Shown here: positions 44,734-53,304 of the stretch, piece by piece
Layout: each line of letters starts with the position of its first letter
Numbering within the stretch: position 1 is the first letter of the stretch
The notes under the pieces: generated by a model
The model's input: only the letters and a program-made list of their open reading frames with translations
Databases searched by the model: none
What the model was told of the DNA's origin: nothing
Assembly: GCF_001612745.1 (NCBI RefSeq)
Contig: NZ_BDBA01000003.1
Coordinates: 1 to 64,000, forward strand
Length of the DNA stretch: 64,000 bases
Direction: 5' to 3'
From: Nocardia amamiensis NBRC 102102
GTDB lineage: Bacteria > Actinomycetota > Actinomycetes > Mycobacteriales > Mycobacteriaceae
Translations under genes and position numbers: made by a program

Positions 44734-45264
44734 TCAGGAACAGCAGCCGGCGCCCGCTGCGATGGCTTCCTTCTTCGCGGTGGCGCTGCAGCACGAACCT
44801 TCGGCAGCGGCATCCTCGGCGGTGCCACAGCACGCCTGGACCGCTTCGGCATCGCCGAGTTCGGGGGCGGCACCGAGCTCAGGCGCCGTGCCGAAGGTCT
44901 CGCTGTCCGCGAGGACGGTGTACACCTCCCACCGCTCCTTGTCCGGTGCGGTGACCCAGACCTTGTCCTGAGTGGCGAAGCAACAGGTGGTGGCGATCTG
45001 TTCCTCGGTGAACAGGCCCGCTTCCGAGAGGCGGGAGATTTCGGCATGGACCTGGTCGGAGGTTTCGACCTCGACGCCCAGGTGGTTGACGCTGCCGCCC
45101 TGGCCGGGGTTCTCGATCAACACCAGCTTCAGGGGTGGTTCGGCGATGGCGAAGTTCGCGTAGCCGGGCTTGCGCTTGGCGGGTTCGGCATGGAACAGGG
45201 TCGAGTAGAACTGCACGGCCTGCTCGATGTCGTCGACGTTGAGGGCTAGCTGAATGCGGGACAT
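44734..45264 (-). CDS. arsI: ArsI/CadI-family dioxygenase (C-As lyase) with Cys-rich tail
   Basis: 176 residues of the vicinal-oxygen-chelate fold. Iron ligands Gln5, His61 (SVNHLG) and Glu113 (ERWEVY), and the adjacent thiol pair Cys94-Cys95 (ATTCCFA) match the ArsI pattern for cleaving methylarsenite. The C-terminal 40 residues carry further CC pairs (ACCG, SCCS, GCCS), suited to As(III) binding. ATG 45264 follows GGAGG. It is divergent from a second arsR with GACATATGTC operators between them. CadI (cadmium-induced) is the other possible label. Confidence 0.88.
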   Translation of the reverse strand: MSRIQLALNVDDIEQAVQFYSTLFHAEPAKRKPGYANFAIAEPPLKLVLIENPGQGGSVNHLGVEVETSDQVHAEISRLSEAGLFTEEQIATTCCFATQDKVWVTAPDKERWEVYTVLADSETFGTAPELGAAPELGDAEAVQACCGTAEDAAAEGSCCSATAKKEAIAAGAGCCS

Positions 45265-45286
45265 GATGAACAACCTCCACTTGTGA

Positions 45287-45296
45287 GACATATGTC
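45287..45296. promoter_or_regulatory. ArsR operator, arsI-proximal
   Basis: GACATATGTC, a perfect 10-bp palindrome, 23 bases upstream of the arsI ATG; it is repeated at 45332-45341, so one regulator probably controls both directions. Confidence 0.7.
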
Positions 45297-45329
45297 GAAG
45301 AACTGACGCTGTCGAGTCTGGTCACCTTT

Positions 45330-45358
45330 TCGACATATGTCAATACCGCAGGTAGTGT
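45330..45358 (+). promoter_or_regulatory. promoter and operator of the second arsR
   Basis: GACATATGTC (45332-45341) repeats the upstream palindrome. TCGACA (45330-45335) and TAGTGT (45353-45358) are spaced by 17 bases as -35/-10, and the start ATG at 45366 is seven bases further, so the transcript is probably leaderless and autorepressed. Confidence 0.65.
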
Positions 45359-45365
45359 TGATCGC

Positions 45366-45725
45366 ATGCCCAAGACGTTGCCTGTGATCGATATGTCCGC
45401 TCCGGTCTGCTGCGCGCCGGTCGCGGCCGGGCCGGTGGACGAGAACGCCGCGCTGGAGGTGGCGCTGCGCTTGAAGGCGATCGCCGATCCGGTGCGCGTC
45501 CGGCTGCTGTCGCTGCTGCTGACCAGCTCGGACGGGCAGGAGAACGGTGGCGATCTCGCGGCGGCGGTCGGGTTGTCGGAGTCGACGGTCAGCCATCACC
45601 TCGGCCAGCTCCGCAAGGCGGGCTTGGTCGAATCCGAACGCCGCGGCATGAACACCTTCCACCGCGCCCGCCGCGACGCCCTGGCCGCGCTGTGCGTCGT
45701 ACTGGACCCCAACTGCTGCCGGTGA
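45366..45725 (+). CDS. arsR: ArsR-family regulator, second copy, thiol-paired
   Basis: 119 residues. Winged HTH (DPVRVRLLSLLLTSS, LAAAVGLSESTVSHHLGQLRKAGLVESERRGMNTFHRA). Cys15-Cys16 near the N-terminus match the As(III) ligands of the Corynebacterium-type ArsR, and Cys117-Cys118 (NCCR) at the C-terminus plus Cys109 could complete a three-thiol site. It probably represses itself and arsI via the two GACATATGTC sites. Confidence 0.9.
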   Translation: MPKTLPVIDMSAPVCCAPVAAGPVDENAALEVALRLKAIADPVRVRLLSLLLTSSDGQENGGDLAAAVGLSESTVSHHLGQLRKAGLVESERRGMNTFHRARRDALAALCVVLDPNCCR

Positions 45726-45920
45726 ATTCGGCGGCCGATTCGCGCCGCTGCTGCCTCGGATAGTGCGCGGCAACGGAATCGGGAGCGCGACGGTCCGGCG
45801 CGCGAACTGCTATCGCGCGGACGCCGCTACGGATCGGCCGGTGCTCTGGAGGCGGGTGTGCGTCCGCCCCCAGAGCAGTCACGCGACGTCGACCCGATCG
45901 AACGTCGGGCCAGTGAGTGC

Positions 45921-46604
45921 TTATCGCGGTAGTACGGTGATGCACTGATACCGATGGTCGCCCCAGGAACCGAATGGCGCCACGTTCCAGAGCATTCCGG
46001 ATTCCCGCAGCTCAGGGGTGTAAATCTCAGTACCCCCGCTGTTGAAGTAACCATATGAGGTTCCAGCCGACGCGTGACCGGATGCGCTCAACGACTCGTT
46101 CATCGCGTCGACGAACGCGGAGAAACGCGCCGAGTCATTGGTCTCCTCGTCCGCCGCGGCGGCAGCGTTCTGAGACCAATCGCTGTATTGATCGACAAGC
46201 GAGTCGGCGGGCGTCGGCACATCGGGCGATAGGGCGATGGCCTCGTAGGCGCGGGGCCTGTCGCTGAAACCCGTTGCTGCCCAATAAATCGACGACGCGT
46301 CTCCACGATCGGCACCGTAGGGACCGTATGTCGGGTAGAAAACCCCGTACCCGTGGACTTTCACGTTCAAGCCGAAGCGGCTGGCCCAGCCCGGCAGGGC
46401 GTTCTGGAAGATGCTCAGGCATTGTTCGTCGTCGTTCGCGCCCTCTTCGGCCTGGGTGGCAGCCATCATGCAGGCGAATTGGAAGATGTCAGGGGTCGCG
46501 TCGTCTCGGCCTGCGCCCGCGGCCGACAAGTAATCGTTCAGGGCCTCGGACGGGTTTTGCAGGTTGCCGCGAGTGGGCATCTCGAATATCTCGATCGTCT
46601 TCAT
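45921..46604 (-). CDS. hypothetical protein
   Basis: 227 residues, acidic, no signal peptide, no membrane segment. ATG 46604 is preceded by AGGAGG at good spacing; the 27 upstream codons are not needed. Two Cys near the middle (FACMM, DEQCL) and a late Cys (YQCITVLP). It is rich in Gly/Ser/Tyr (GYGVFYPTYGPYGADRG, SYGYFNSGGTEIYTPE). No family recognised. It is followed upstream on the same strand by another unknown gene. Confidence 0.7.
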   Translation of the reverse strand: MKTIEIFEMPTRGNLQNPSEALNDYLSAAGAGRDDATPDIFQFACMMAATQAEEGANDDEQCLSIFQNALPGWASRFGLNVKVHGYGVFYPTYGPYGADRGDASSIYWAATGFSDRPRAYEAIALSPDVPTPADSLVDQYSDWSQNAAAAADEETNDSARFSAFVDAMNESLSASGHASAGTSYGYFNSGGTEIYTPELRESGMLWNVAPFGSWGDHRYQCITVLPR

Positions 46605-46769
46605 TCCGCAGTCCTCCTTGGCTCGACTCGTCATGGACAGGGGACCGTGAGCCTGACTGACGCATGTCTCGCTGCGCTTCTCCAAGCGACGGCTCTAAAG
46701 AAGTGAGCGAATCACATCGCCGGCAAATGGTCCTCGCACATCGCGGATGAGCGAGATGTGCAGGGACGG

Positions 46770-47075
46770 TCAAGGCTCGTTCGCGATGTGACAGGCGACG
46801 AGCACCGGCACCAAGAGGTCCAGGATGGAGAGTTCGTCGGCGGCGGGTGCGTCGTCGATGAGCGAATCGAGGATCGGCGCGGCGTACACGCGTCCGGCGT
46901 CCGGGCCCGCCACCGTGCGCGCGCTGGCGATCAGCTCGTACAACACGACCGCGAAGACATGTGCGCGCCGAGTGCCCGGAAATCGGCAGGCGGCATCGGC
47001 CAAGGCGGTGTCGATCGCCGCGATAAGGTCGGCGAGAACAGCGATCTCGGCGATGGCTCGATGGTCGTAGTTCAT
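46770..47075 (-). CDS. hypothetical helical protein
   Basis: 101 residues from ATG 47075. Almost entirely helical (YDHRAIAEIAVLADLIAAIDTALADAACRFPGTRRAHVFAVVLYELIASAR...). No motif recognised. It lies on the opposite strand from, and divergent to, the HTH-TPR regulator at 47343. Confidence 0.55.
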   Translation of the reverse strand: MNYDHRAIAEIAVLADLIAAIDTALADAACRFPGTRRAHVFAVVLYELIASARTVAGPDAGRVYAAPILDSLIDDAPAADELSILDLLVPVLVACHIANEP

Positions 47076-47342
47076 GAGGCCGCCTGAGGTCGCGGGAAAT
47101 TGAATTTCGGCTCTCATCGAAATGGGGTGACCCGGAACCGGGGCGCGGGGGTACGCCAGCCGTCACCATGCTTCGTGCACGAGTCGGATGTCCCGTCGCA
47201 TAGGGGTTCGGTTGTGCGACAAGGTTTCCCGGTTCCGGGTACACATCCGATCATGCCGGGTCACAATCCCTCCTGGAAGGCAACGAATACGCAGCCTTCA
47301 GCAATCGGCAGCAATGACCGTCTGACAGTGCAAGGGGGCACC

Positions 47343-48542
47343 GTGGCAGATGTGGTGACGATGTGGACCGGCGCGGAGGTGAAGGCGCTCAGGGACGCGT
47401 GCAGGCTGACCCAGAGCGAGCTCGCTGAACTGCTGCGTTGTGGTCAGCGAACGGTCAGCTTTTGGGAAAGCCGGCTACACCGCCAGGTGAGCGCCGGCTT
47501 TCAGGCGCGGCTGGACAGGGTTATCGAAGATGCGGACCATGGGGCAAAACAGCGTTTCCGAGTGTTGATTGGAGACTTGGACGTGAACCGGCGAGACTTC
47601 ATTGCCACGACCGGCGCGGTCGTGGGCGCGGCAACAGTGAGCAAAGGTGGTTCTCCGACTGTCACGCCGGACGCGATCGGCCACCTGCGAAGTACCTTGC
47701 ACGCGGCGCAGCTGTTGGACGATCAACTAGGCTCCGATGCCGCTCGACCGATCATCGAAGCTCAAGCACAGACGTGCGCGGCGCTGCTACGGGAGTGTCC
47801 GGCGGCGTTGCGCCCCGCGCTGCAATCATTGACCGGCGAGGCCACCGCCAGCAGCGCATGGGCGGCGTGGGACCAAGGCGACCTGGAGCGGGCCGACCAG
47901 CTGTTCCGGATCGCCTACCAGCACGCGGAGCAATCCGGTGACGCCGACATCGCGACCGGGATTCTGTGCCACCGCACCCAACTGGCGGTGGAACTGCGCC
48001 AGTTCCGCACCGCCGCAGGCATCGCCGACGGCATGCTGCGCATCCCTGTACAGGACGGTCGCGTCGACGACTTCCGAAAGCTCTGCGCGGCACAGGCATT
48101 CGCGTCCGACGGACGAAAATCCGAGGCGTGGCTGCAACTGTTCCGGGTGAGCGGCGACTTCAGCGAGCAGACCACACCGGACGAGTCGTACTGCTATTAC
48201 CAGAGTGCGTGGACGACCGGCGCCATGACCGCCCGGTGCCTCGAGACCGGCGGCGAGGTGGGCGTGGCGGCGGAAACGATCGAGGACGTGCTGAGCCTCA
48301 TCCCGGCCCACGCCAGTCGCGACCGCGCGCTGTGGAGCCTCAGCCTCGCGCAGCTGACGGTCGCGCACGATATCGACCGCGCGTGCGAGGCCGCCCGAAC
48401 CGCGCTCGAGCTGGCTGCGCAGAACACCTCGCCACGGGTGCGGCAGGCCTACGCGCAGACGCGAGCGAAATTCGAACCGTGGGCGTCGACGCAACCGGTG
48501 CGCGAGCTGGACTTCTACGCGGCGGGCGTGTTGCTGGTGTAG
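47343..48542 (+). CDS. HTH-TPR regulator with internal Tat-like motif
   Basis: 399 residues. Residues about 8-60 are an XRE helix-turn-helix (EVKALRDACRLTQSELAELLRCGQRTVSFWESR). Residues about 140-390 are helical repeats of TPR type (ADQLFRIAYQHAEQSGDADIATGILCHRTQLAVELRQF). Between them sits NRRDFIATTGAVVGAATVS, a twin-Arg-like, hydrophobic motif characteristic of this actinobacterial regulator family. GTG 47343 with GGGGG upstream; ATG 47361 is an alternative. It may sense a small ligand or peptide through the TPR part. Confidence 0.82.
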   Translation: MADVVTMWTGAEVKALRDACRLTQSELAELLRCGQRTVSFWESRLHRQVSAGFQARLDRVIEDADHGAKQRFRVLIGDLDVNRRDFIATTGAVVGAATVSKGGSPTVTPDAIGHLRSTLHAAQLLDDQLGSDAARPIIEAQAQTCAALLRECPAALRPALQSLTGEATASSAWAAWDQGDLERADQLFRIAYQHAEQSGDADIATGILCHRTQLAVELRQFRTAAGIADGMLRIPVQDGRVDDFRKLCAAQAFASDGRKSEAWLQLFRVSGDFSEQTTPDESYCYYQSAWTTGAMTARCLETGGEVGVAAETIEDVLSLIPAHASRDRALWSLSLAQLTVAHDIDRACEAARTALELAAQNTSPRVRQAYAQTRAKFEPWASTQPVRELDFYAAGVLLV

Positions 48543-48732
48543 GCGGCGGTTTGTGCCCATGTAGCCCGGGTACGCGACCACTGTCCGAGTCGCCCCGCAG
48601 GTGTCGACCCGAAGACGCGTGCGGGGCGCAGCCGGACGAAGTACGGCCGCAGACCAGCGCCGGGCCGGGCAAGGGCGAGGCAGCCGCCGATCCATACGCC
48701 TCCGCGCGGCCGGGCGAGGAAAGGAGTACACA

Positions 48733-49194
48733 GTGAGCACCATGGCCGCCACGGTGGACGTCGAGGTCCCGGTTCGCACCGCCTACAACCAGTGGACGCA
48801 GTTCGAGTCGTTTCCGGAGTTCATGGAAGGTGTGGAGACTGTCCAGCAGCTCGATGACCGGCACACGCACTGGCGTATCCATGTCGGCCCGTCGACGCGG
48901 GAGTTCGACGCGACCATCACCGAGCAGCATCCCGACGAACGGGTCGCCTGGAGGTCCGACAGCGGGCCCAACCACGCGGGCGTCGTCACGTTCCATCGGC
49001 TCGACGACACCCACACCAGGGTGACCGCGCAGATGGATGTCGATCCCGAAGGGTTCGTGGAGAACGTCGCCGACAAACTCGGCGTCCTGAAGCACCGGGT
49101 GAACGGTGATCTGCAGCGCTTCAAGCACTTCATCGAGGGTCGAGGCCACGAGACCGGCGCTTGGCGCGGTGACATCCCCCGCCCGGACGCCTGA
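48733..49194 (+). CDS. SRPBCC/polyketide-cyclase-like protein
   Basis: 153 residues with the helix-grip fold: VDVEVPVRTAYNQWTQFESFPEFMEGVETVQQLDDRHTHWRI and a C-terminal long helix (EGFVENVADKLGVLKHRVNGDLQRFKHFIEGR). These proteins bind hydrophobic ligands in a cavity; most resemble CoxG/cyclase-dehydrase. AAAGGAG lies before GTG 48733. The ligand is unknown. Confidence 0.85.
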   Translation: MSTMAATVDVEVPVRTAYNQWTQFESFPEFMEGVETVQQLDDRHTHWRIHVGPSTREFDATITEQHPDERVAWRSDSGPNHAGVVTFHRLDDTHTRVTAQMDVDPEGFVENVADKLGVLKHRVNGDLQRFKHFIEGRGHETGAWRGDIPRPDA

Positions 49195-49243
49195 TCAGCG
49201 CGACGACCGGCGGCGCCACCCGCTCCGGGGGCGCCGCCGACGG

Positions 49244-49501
49244 TCACACGGAGTCCGTGCCCGCGGCGGTGTGGTCCGCGGGCACGTGCGGTTCGGGAGG
49301 CACCTGAACCGGACGCAGCAGCGCCCAGGCCACAAAGGCCAGCGCCACCACGCCCATGCCGATCCCGGACCACAGGTTCACGTTGACGCCACCCGTTTTG
49401 GCCTGCTGGGCCGCCGTGTCGTGCACCAAGCCGGTGACGACGAGGACGACCGCGTAACAGCCGAGTAGCGCGGCGACAATGGTGCGGATATCGAAAAGCA
49501 T
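49244..49501 (-). CDS. small two-span membrane protein, symporter partner
   Basis: 85 residues, two membrane helices (about 8-26 and 45-63), ends in an acidic Pro-rich tail. It lies 12 bases downstream of the symporter stop on the same strand, with GGAGCTGCC before its ATG. Small membrane subunits next to SSS-family symporters are common and may regulate the transporter. Confidence 0.7.
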   Translation of the reverse strand: MLFDIRTIVAALLGCYAVVLVVTGLVHDTAAQQAKTGGVNVNLWSGIGMGVVALAFVAWALLRPVQVPPEPHVPADHTAAGTDSV

Positions 49502-49513
49502 TGCGGCAGCTCC

Positions 49514-51268
49514 TTATCCGACGAAGATGTTGAGGGCGATCACGAGCGCAAGCGCGATGCCCGCCAGCAGCACCGGACGCTGATACCAGGGCAGCGTGTC
49601 GGCCTCGGGGTCGGTGCGCACGTCTTTCGGCGTCTCCGAGTACACCAGCCCGATCAGCTCGGCCGCCGGTTTCGGCCGGGTCACCTGGGTCACCGCCACG
49701 CTGACCACGATGTCGACCACGAACGCGACGCCCGCCGCGACGAAACTCGATCCTTGGCCGGATAATTCGAACACCTTGGTTTCGTGCAGGATGAAAACCA
49801 CGATGGCCGAGCCTGTTCCGCAAACCAGGCCCATCCAGCCCGCGGTAGGCGTCATCCGTTTCCAGAACATGCCGAGGATGAACGTGGCGAACAGCGGCGC
49901 GTTGAAGAAGCTGAACAGGGTTTGCAGGTAATCCATCATGTTGCTGAACCCGGAGGCGATGAACGCGGTGAAGATCGCGGCCACGGTCGCCCCCACGGTG
50001 GCCAGCCTGCCCACGCCGAGGTAGTAGCCATCCGCCTGCTCGCGCCGCACGTACTGCTGCCACAGGTCGTAGCTGAATACGGTGTTGAATGCGGAGACGT
50101 TGGCTGCCATGCCCGCCATGAACGCCGCGAGCAAGCCCGCCAGCCCCACGCCGAGCAGACCGTTGGGCAGCACGTCCTTCATCAGGTACAGCAGTGCCTG
50201 GTTGTAGGTGGTGTCGCTCTCGACGTCCGGATTCGCCGTCTCGGCCGCTTTGTACTCGGCCATCTGCGGCACCAGAACCGCGCTGATCATGCCGGGGATC
50301 ACCACGATGAGCGGGATGAACATCTTCGGATAGGCGCCGATGATCGGGGTGCGCCGCGCCGCCGAGATGGAGTGCGTCGCCATTGCGCGCTGCACCTCGA
50401 CGAAGTTCGTGGTCCAGTACCCGAACGAGAGCACGAACCCGAGTCCGAACACGATGCCGAGCACCGAGAGGAAGTTGTCGCCGAACCCGCTCAGCGCGTT
50501 GCCCGGCCAGGATTCCAGCTGCTGCGCTCCGCCCGGCGACGCGGTGACCTTGTCCTGCAACCCTTCCCAGCCGCCGACCTTGTGCAATCCCACCAGGGTG
50601 AGCGGTAGCAGCGCGGCCACGATGACGAAGAATTGCAGCACCTCGTTGTAGATCGCGGCCGACAGGCCGCCGAGGGTGATGTAGGACAGCACGATCGCCG
50701 CCGCCACGATCACCGACACCCACAGCGGCCAGCCCAGCAGCACGTTCACGATGGAGCCGAGCAGATACAGGTTGACGCCCGCGATGAGGATCTGCGCTAT
50801 CGCGAAGCTCAGCGCGTTGACCAGGTGGGCGCCGGTGCCGAAACGCCTGCGCATGAACTCCGGCACGCTGCGGACCTTGGACCCGTAGTAGAACGGCATC
50901 ATCACCACGCCGAGGAACAGCATCGCCGGAATCGCGCCGATCCAGAAGTAGTGAAAGGTCGGGAAGCCGTACTCGGCGCCATTGGCCGACATGCCCATGA
51001 TCTCGACCGCGCCGAGATTGGCGGAGATGAACGCCAGACCGGTCACCCAGGCCGGTAGTGAGCGGCCGGACAGGAAGAAGTCGATGCTGGAGGACACGCG
51101 CTGCCTGGCCAGCAGGCCGATGCCGAGCACGAACACGAAGTACAGGGCGACCAGCGCGTAATCGACCGGCTGCGCGTCCAGCCGGAGGGTCTCGGCGGCT
51201 TCGAGGTGCGTGGTCGGTGCCGCTCGGTGCGACGGCGCGGCGAAAACGTATGGATCGGCAAGCGGCAC
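49514..51268 (-). CDS. sodium:solute symporter (SSS family), SGLT-like
   Basis: 584 residues with 13-14 membrane spans. The first spans carry DYALVALYFVFVLGIGLLARQRVSSSIDFFLSGRSLPAW, the hallmark of the SSS family. Further signature pieces are GLSAAIYNEVLQFFVIV and GLLAAFMAGMAANVSAFNT. Start GTG 51268 is preceded by AGGAGG. Upstream on the same strand is galactokinase, which suggests galactose or a related sugar as substrate. Confidence 0.9.
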   Translation of the reverse strand: MPLADPYVFAAPSHRAAPTTHLEAAETLRLDAQPVDYALVALYFVFVLGIGLLARQRVSSSIDFFLSGRSLPAWVTGLAFISANLGAVEIMGMSANGAEYGFPTFHYFWIGAIPAMLFLGVVMMPFYYGSKVRSVPEFMRRRFGTGAHLVNALSFAIAQILIAGVNLYLLGSIVNVLLGWPLWVSVIVAAAIVLSYITLGGLSAAIYNEVLQFFVIVAALLPLTLVGLHKVGGWEGLQDKVTASPGGAQQLESWPGNALSGFGDNFLSVLGIVFGLGFVLSFGYWTTNFVEVQRAMATHSISAARRTPIIGAYPKMFIPLIVVIPGMISAVLVPQMAEYKAAETANPDVESDTTYNQALLYLMKDVLPNGLLGVGLAGLLAAFMAGMAANVSAFNTVFSYDLWQQYVRREQADGYYLGVGRLATVGATVAAIFTAFIASGFSNMMDYLQTLFSFFNAPLFATFILGMFWKRMTPTAGWMGLVCGTGSAIVVFILHETKVFELSGQGSSFVAAGVAFVVDIVVSVAVTQVTRPKPAAELIGLVYSETPKDVRTDPEADTLPWYQRPVLLAGIALALVIALNIFVG

Positions 51269-51456
51269 AGCGTTCCTCCTGGCGGTGAAACCGGGCGTCG
51301 AACGAGGTCGTTTTCGTCGTGCGAGATCGTGCGTCGTGCTGGTCCTGCCGGCGCGCGCGACCTCCTCGTCGCCCGCCGAATGGTGTCGGCTGACACATAC
51401 TGTGCGTGATCGTGCCCTCCGGCGTGGCACATTCACGCAGAAATCTGGACGGTCGC

Positions 51457-52584
51457 TCAGCCGATCCGGTGCGCTCCGGCCGATGGCACGACCACGAACG
51501 TGCGCGGCTCGGGGAGATCCGCGGCGGCGAAGCGTCTTCGCACCGACTCCGCCACGGCCTCGGTCCGCTCCTGATCGACCAAGGCGATGGCGCTCCCGCC
51601 GAATCCGCCGCCCACCATGCGCGCGCCGTGCGCACCCGCGGACAGCGCGGCCTCGACCGCGGCGTCCAACGCGGGGGTGGACACCTCGAAATCATCGCGC
51701 AGCGAGGCGTGCCCCGCGGTCAGGATCGGGCCGATATTCCGCGGGTCGATGCCGCCTCGCAATTTCTCGGCAACCGCGAGCACCCTGGCGTTCTCGGTCA
51801 CCACATGCCTGGCCCGGCGGCGCAGCACGTCATCGGCGATCCGGTCGGCGTCCGCCGCGGAAGCGACGTCACGCAAGGAGGCGACGCCGAGCGCGGCGGC
51901 CGCCGCCGCGCATTGGTCGCGGCGCTCGGCGTAGCGGCCGTCGACCAGCTCGTGCGGCTGCCCGGTATCGATCACCAGCAGCTCGAGTCCGGCGCTGTCC
52001 ACGTCGAACGGGATCTGCTCGTGCGCGACCCCGCGCGGCGCGGTGGTGTCGGCGGCGAAACCCCGTACATCGAGCAACAGCGCGTGCCCGGCCGTGCACA
52101 GGATCGCGGCCGACTGGTCGAGCAGGCCGGTCGGCGCGCCGACGTAGTCGTTCTCGGCGGCCCTGGCCACATCGATCAACGCGCGGTCGGTCAGGCCGGG
52201 CGCGAACAGGTCCCGCAGCGCGACCGCCACCGCGCACGACAGCGCAGCCGACGAGGACAGCCCCGCGCCGATCGGCACCTCGCCGTCGAGGTCGAGGTCG
52301 ACACCCGGAATCCGCAGCCCGCGCCGCGCGAACTCGGCGACCACACCGAGCGGATAACGTGACCATCCCGGCACCCGCGTCCGTTGCGCGGCGAGCTCGG
52401 ACACCGCGACGAGCACCGGCTCGCCGGGCCGCTGCCGGGAGCGGACGCGCACCCGCCCGTCCGTGCGCGCCGCCGCCGTGCACCGCACCACCAGCGGCAG
52501 CGCGATGGGCAGGACATAGCCCTCGTTGTAGTCGGTGTGCTCACCGATGATGTTGACCCGCCCCGGCGCTACCCATGTCCGCAA
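51457..52584 (-). CDS. galK: galactokinase
   Basis: 375 residues. GHMP-kinase motifs: VAPGRVNIIGEHTDYNEGYVLP near the N-terminus, GAGLSSSAALSCAV (P-loop-like), the AENDYVGAPTGLLDQSA, and MVGGGFGGSAIAL. The short N-terminus before APGRVN resembles mycobacterial GalK. Start is likely TTG 52584, with GAGG upstream; the longer frame has no family similarity. It phosphorylates galactose for the Leloir route; the other gal genes are not in this window. Confidence 0.88.
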   Translation of the reverse strand: MRTWVAPGRVNIIGEHTDYNEGYVLPIALPLVVRCTAAARTDGRVRVRSRQRPGEPVLVAVSELAAQRTRVPGWSRYPLGVVAEFARRGLRIPGVDLDLDGEVPIGAGLSSSAALSCAVAVALRDLFAPGLTDRALIDVARAAENDYVGAPTGLLDQSAAILCTAGHALLLDVRGFAADTTAPRGVAHEQIPFDVDSAGLELLVIDTGQPHELVDGRYAERRDQCAAAAAALGVASLRDVASAADADRIADDVLRRRARHVVTENARVLAVAEKLRGGIDPRNIGPILTAGHASLRDDFEVSTPALDAAVEAALSAGAHGARMVGGGFGGSAIALVDQERTEAVAESVRRRFAAADLPEPRTFVVVPSAGAHRIG

Positions 52585-52746
52585 ACTCCTACCTCGCTGT
52601 CCTCGTCGCTGCTGCCAGGGTACGAGACACGCCGCAGGAGCAGCGCTTTCGGCGCGTTCGGATGCGCGATCGGCGTTCATCCCGCAGAGTCGATTTTGAC
52701 GGAAGGCAGGCCTGCAAATCTTGTGGCCGCCCCGGATCGGGAGGGC

Positions 52747-53304
52747 ATGATGATTCACGACACTTCGCGCGGCGAGTTACGCGCACGGCCTCGGGCCGAT
52801 CGTCCGCGTCCGATCCCAGCGCCACTGACGATCGAGATAGGCGCGGCGACTGGCGCGGGGCCGACTGCCATGTCGGCGTTCGACGCGGCACTGCGCGGCC
52901 TCGGCGTCGGTGAGGCCAACTTGATCCGGCTGTCGTCGGTCATCCCGCCGCGCGCGACCGTCGAACGCATCCACCGGGTGCGCAAGCCGATCCCGTGGGG
53001 CGATCGCCTGTACTGCGTCTACGCCGTGCGGCACGTGAACGAACAGGGGGCGACCGGCGCGGCGGGCATCGGCTGGACGCTGCGCGACGACGGCTCCGGC
53101 GCGGGGCTTTTCGTGGAGCACGAGGCCGAGACGTCCGAGGAGGTGAGCGCCCTGATCCGGGCCAGCCTGGCCGACATGACCCACCACCGCGGCGACGGCT
53201 TCGGCCCGGTTCAGCTGTGCACCGTCGACACCACCTGCGACGGCGATCCGGCCTGCGCGCTGGTCCTCGCGGCCTACCACACCAGCCCGTGGGGTCCGCG
53301 ATGA
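52747..53304 (+). CDS. pyruvoyl-dependent arginine decarboxylase
   Basis: 185 residues. PvlArgDC fold: GAATGAGPTAMSAFDAALRGLGVGEANLIRLSSVIPP. Ser63-Ser64 match the self-cleavage site that yields the pyruvoyl group on the beta-side Ser. Further conserved pieces are YCVYAVRH and the C-terminal HTSPWG. It would produce agmatine from arginine in the cytosol. GGAGGGC precedes ATG 52747. It is the first gene of a three-gene overlapping operon with an acyltransferase and a GGDEF protein. Confidence 0.88.
   Translation: MMIHDTSRGELRARPRADRPRPIPAPLTIEIGAATGAGPTAMSAFDAALRGLGVGEANLIRLSSVIPPRATVERIHRVRKPIPWGDRLYCVYAVRHVNEQGATGAAGIGWTLRDDGSGAGLFVEHEAETSEEVSALIRASLADMTHHRGDGFGPVQLCTVDTTCDGDPACALVLAAYHTSPWGPR

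Noticed and set aside
48783..51695. 970-codon open frame on the minus strand
   Set aside because: It is a shadow of the symporter, galactokinase and SRPBCC genes, Arg/Pro/Ser-rich with no family resemblance.
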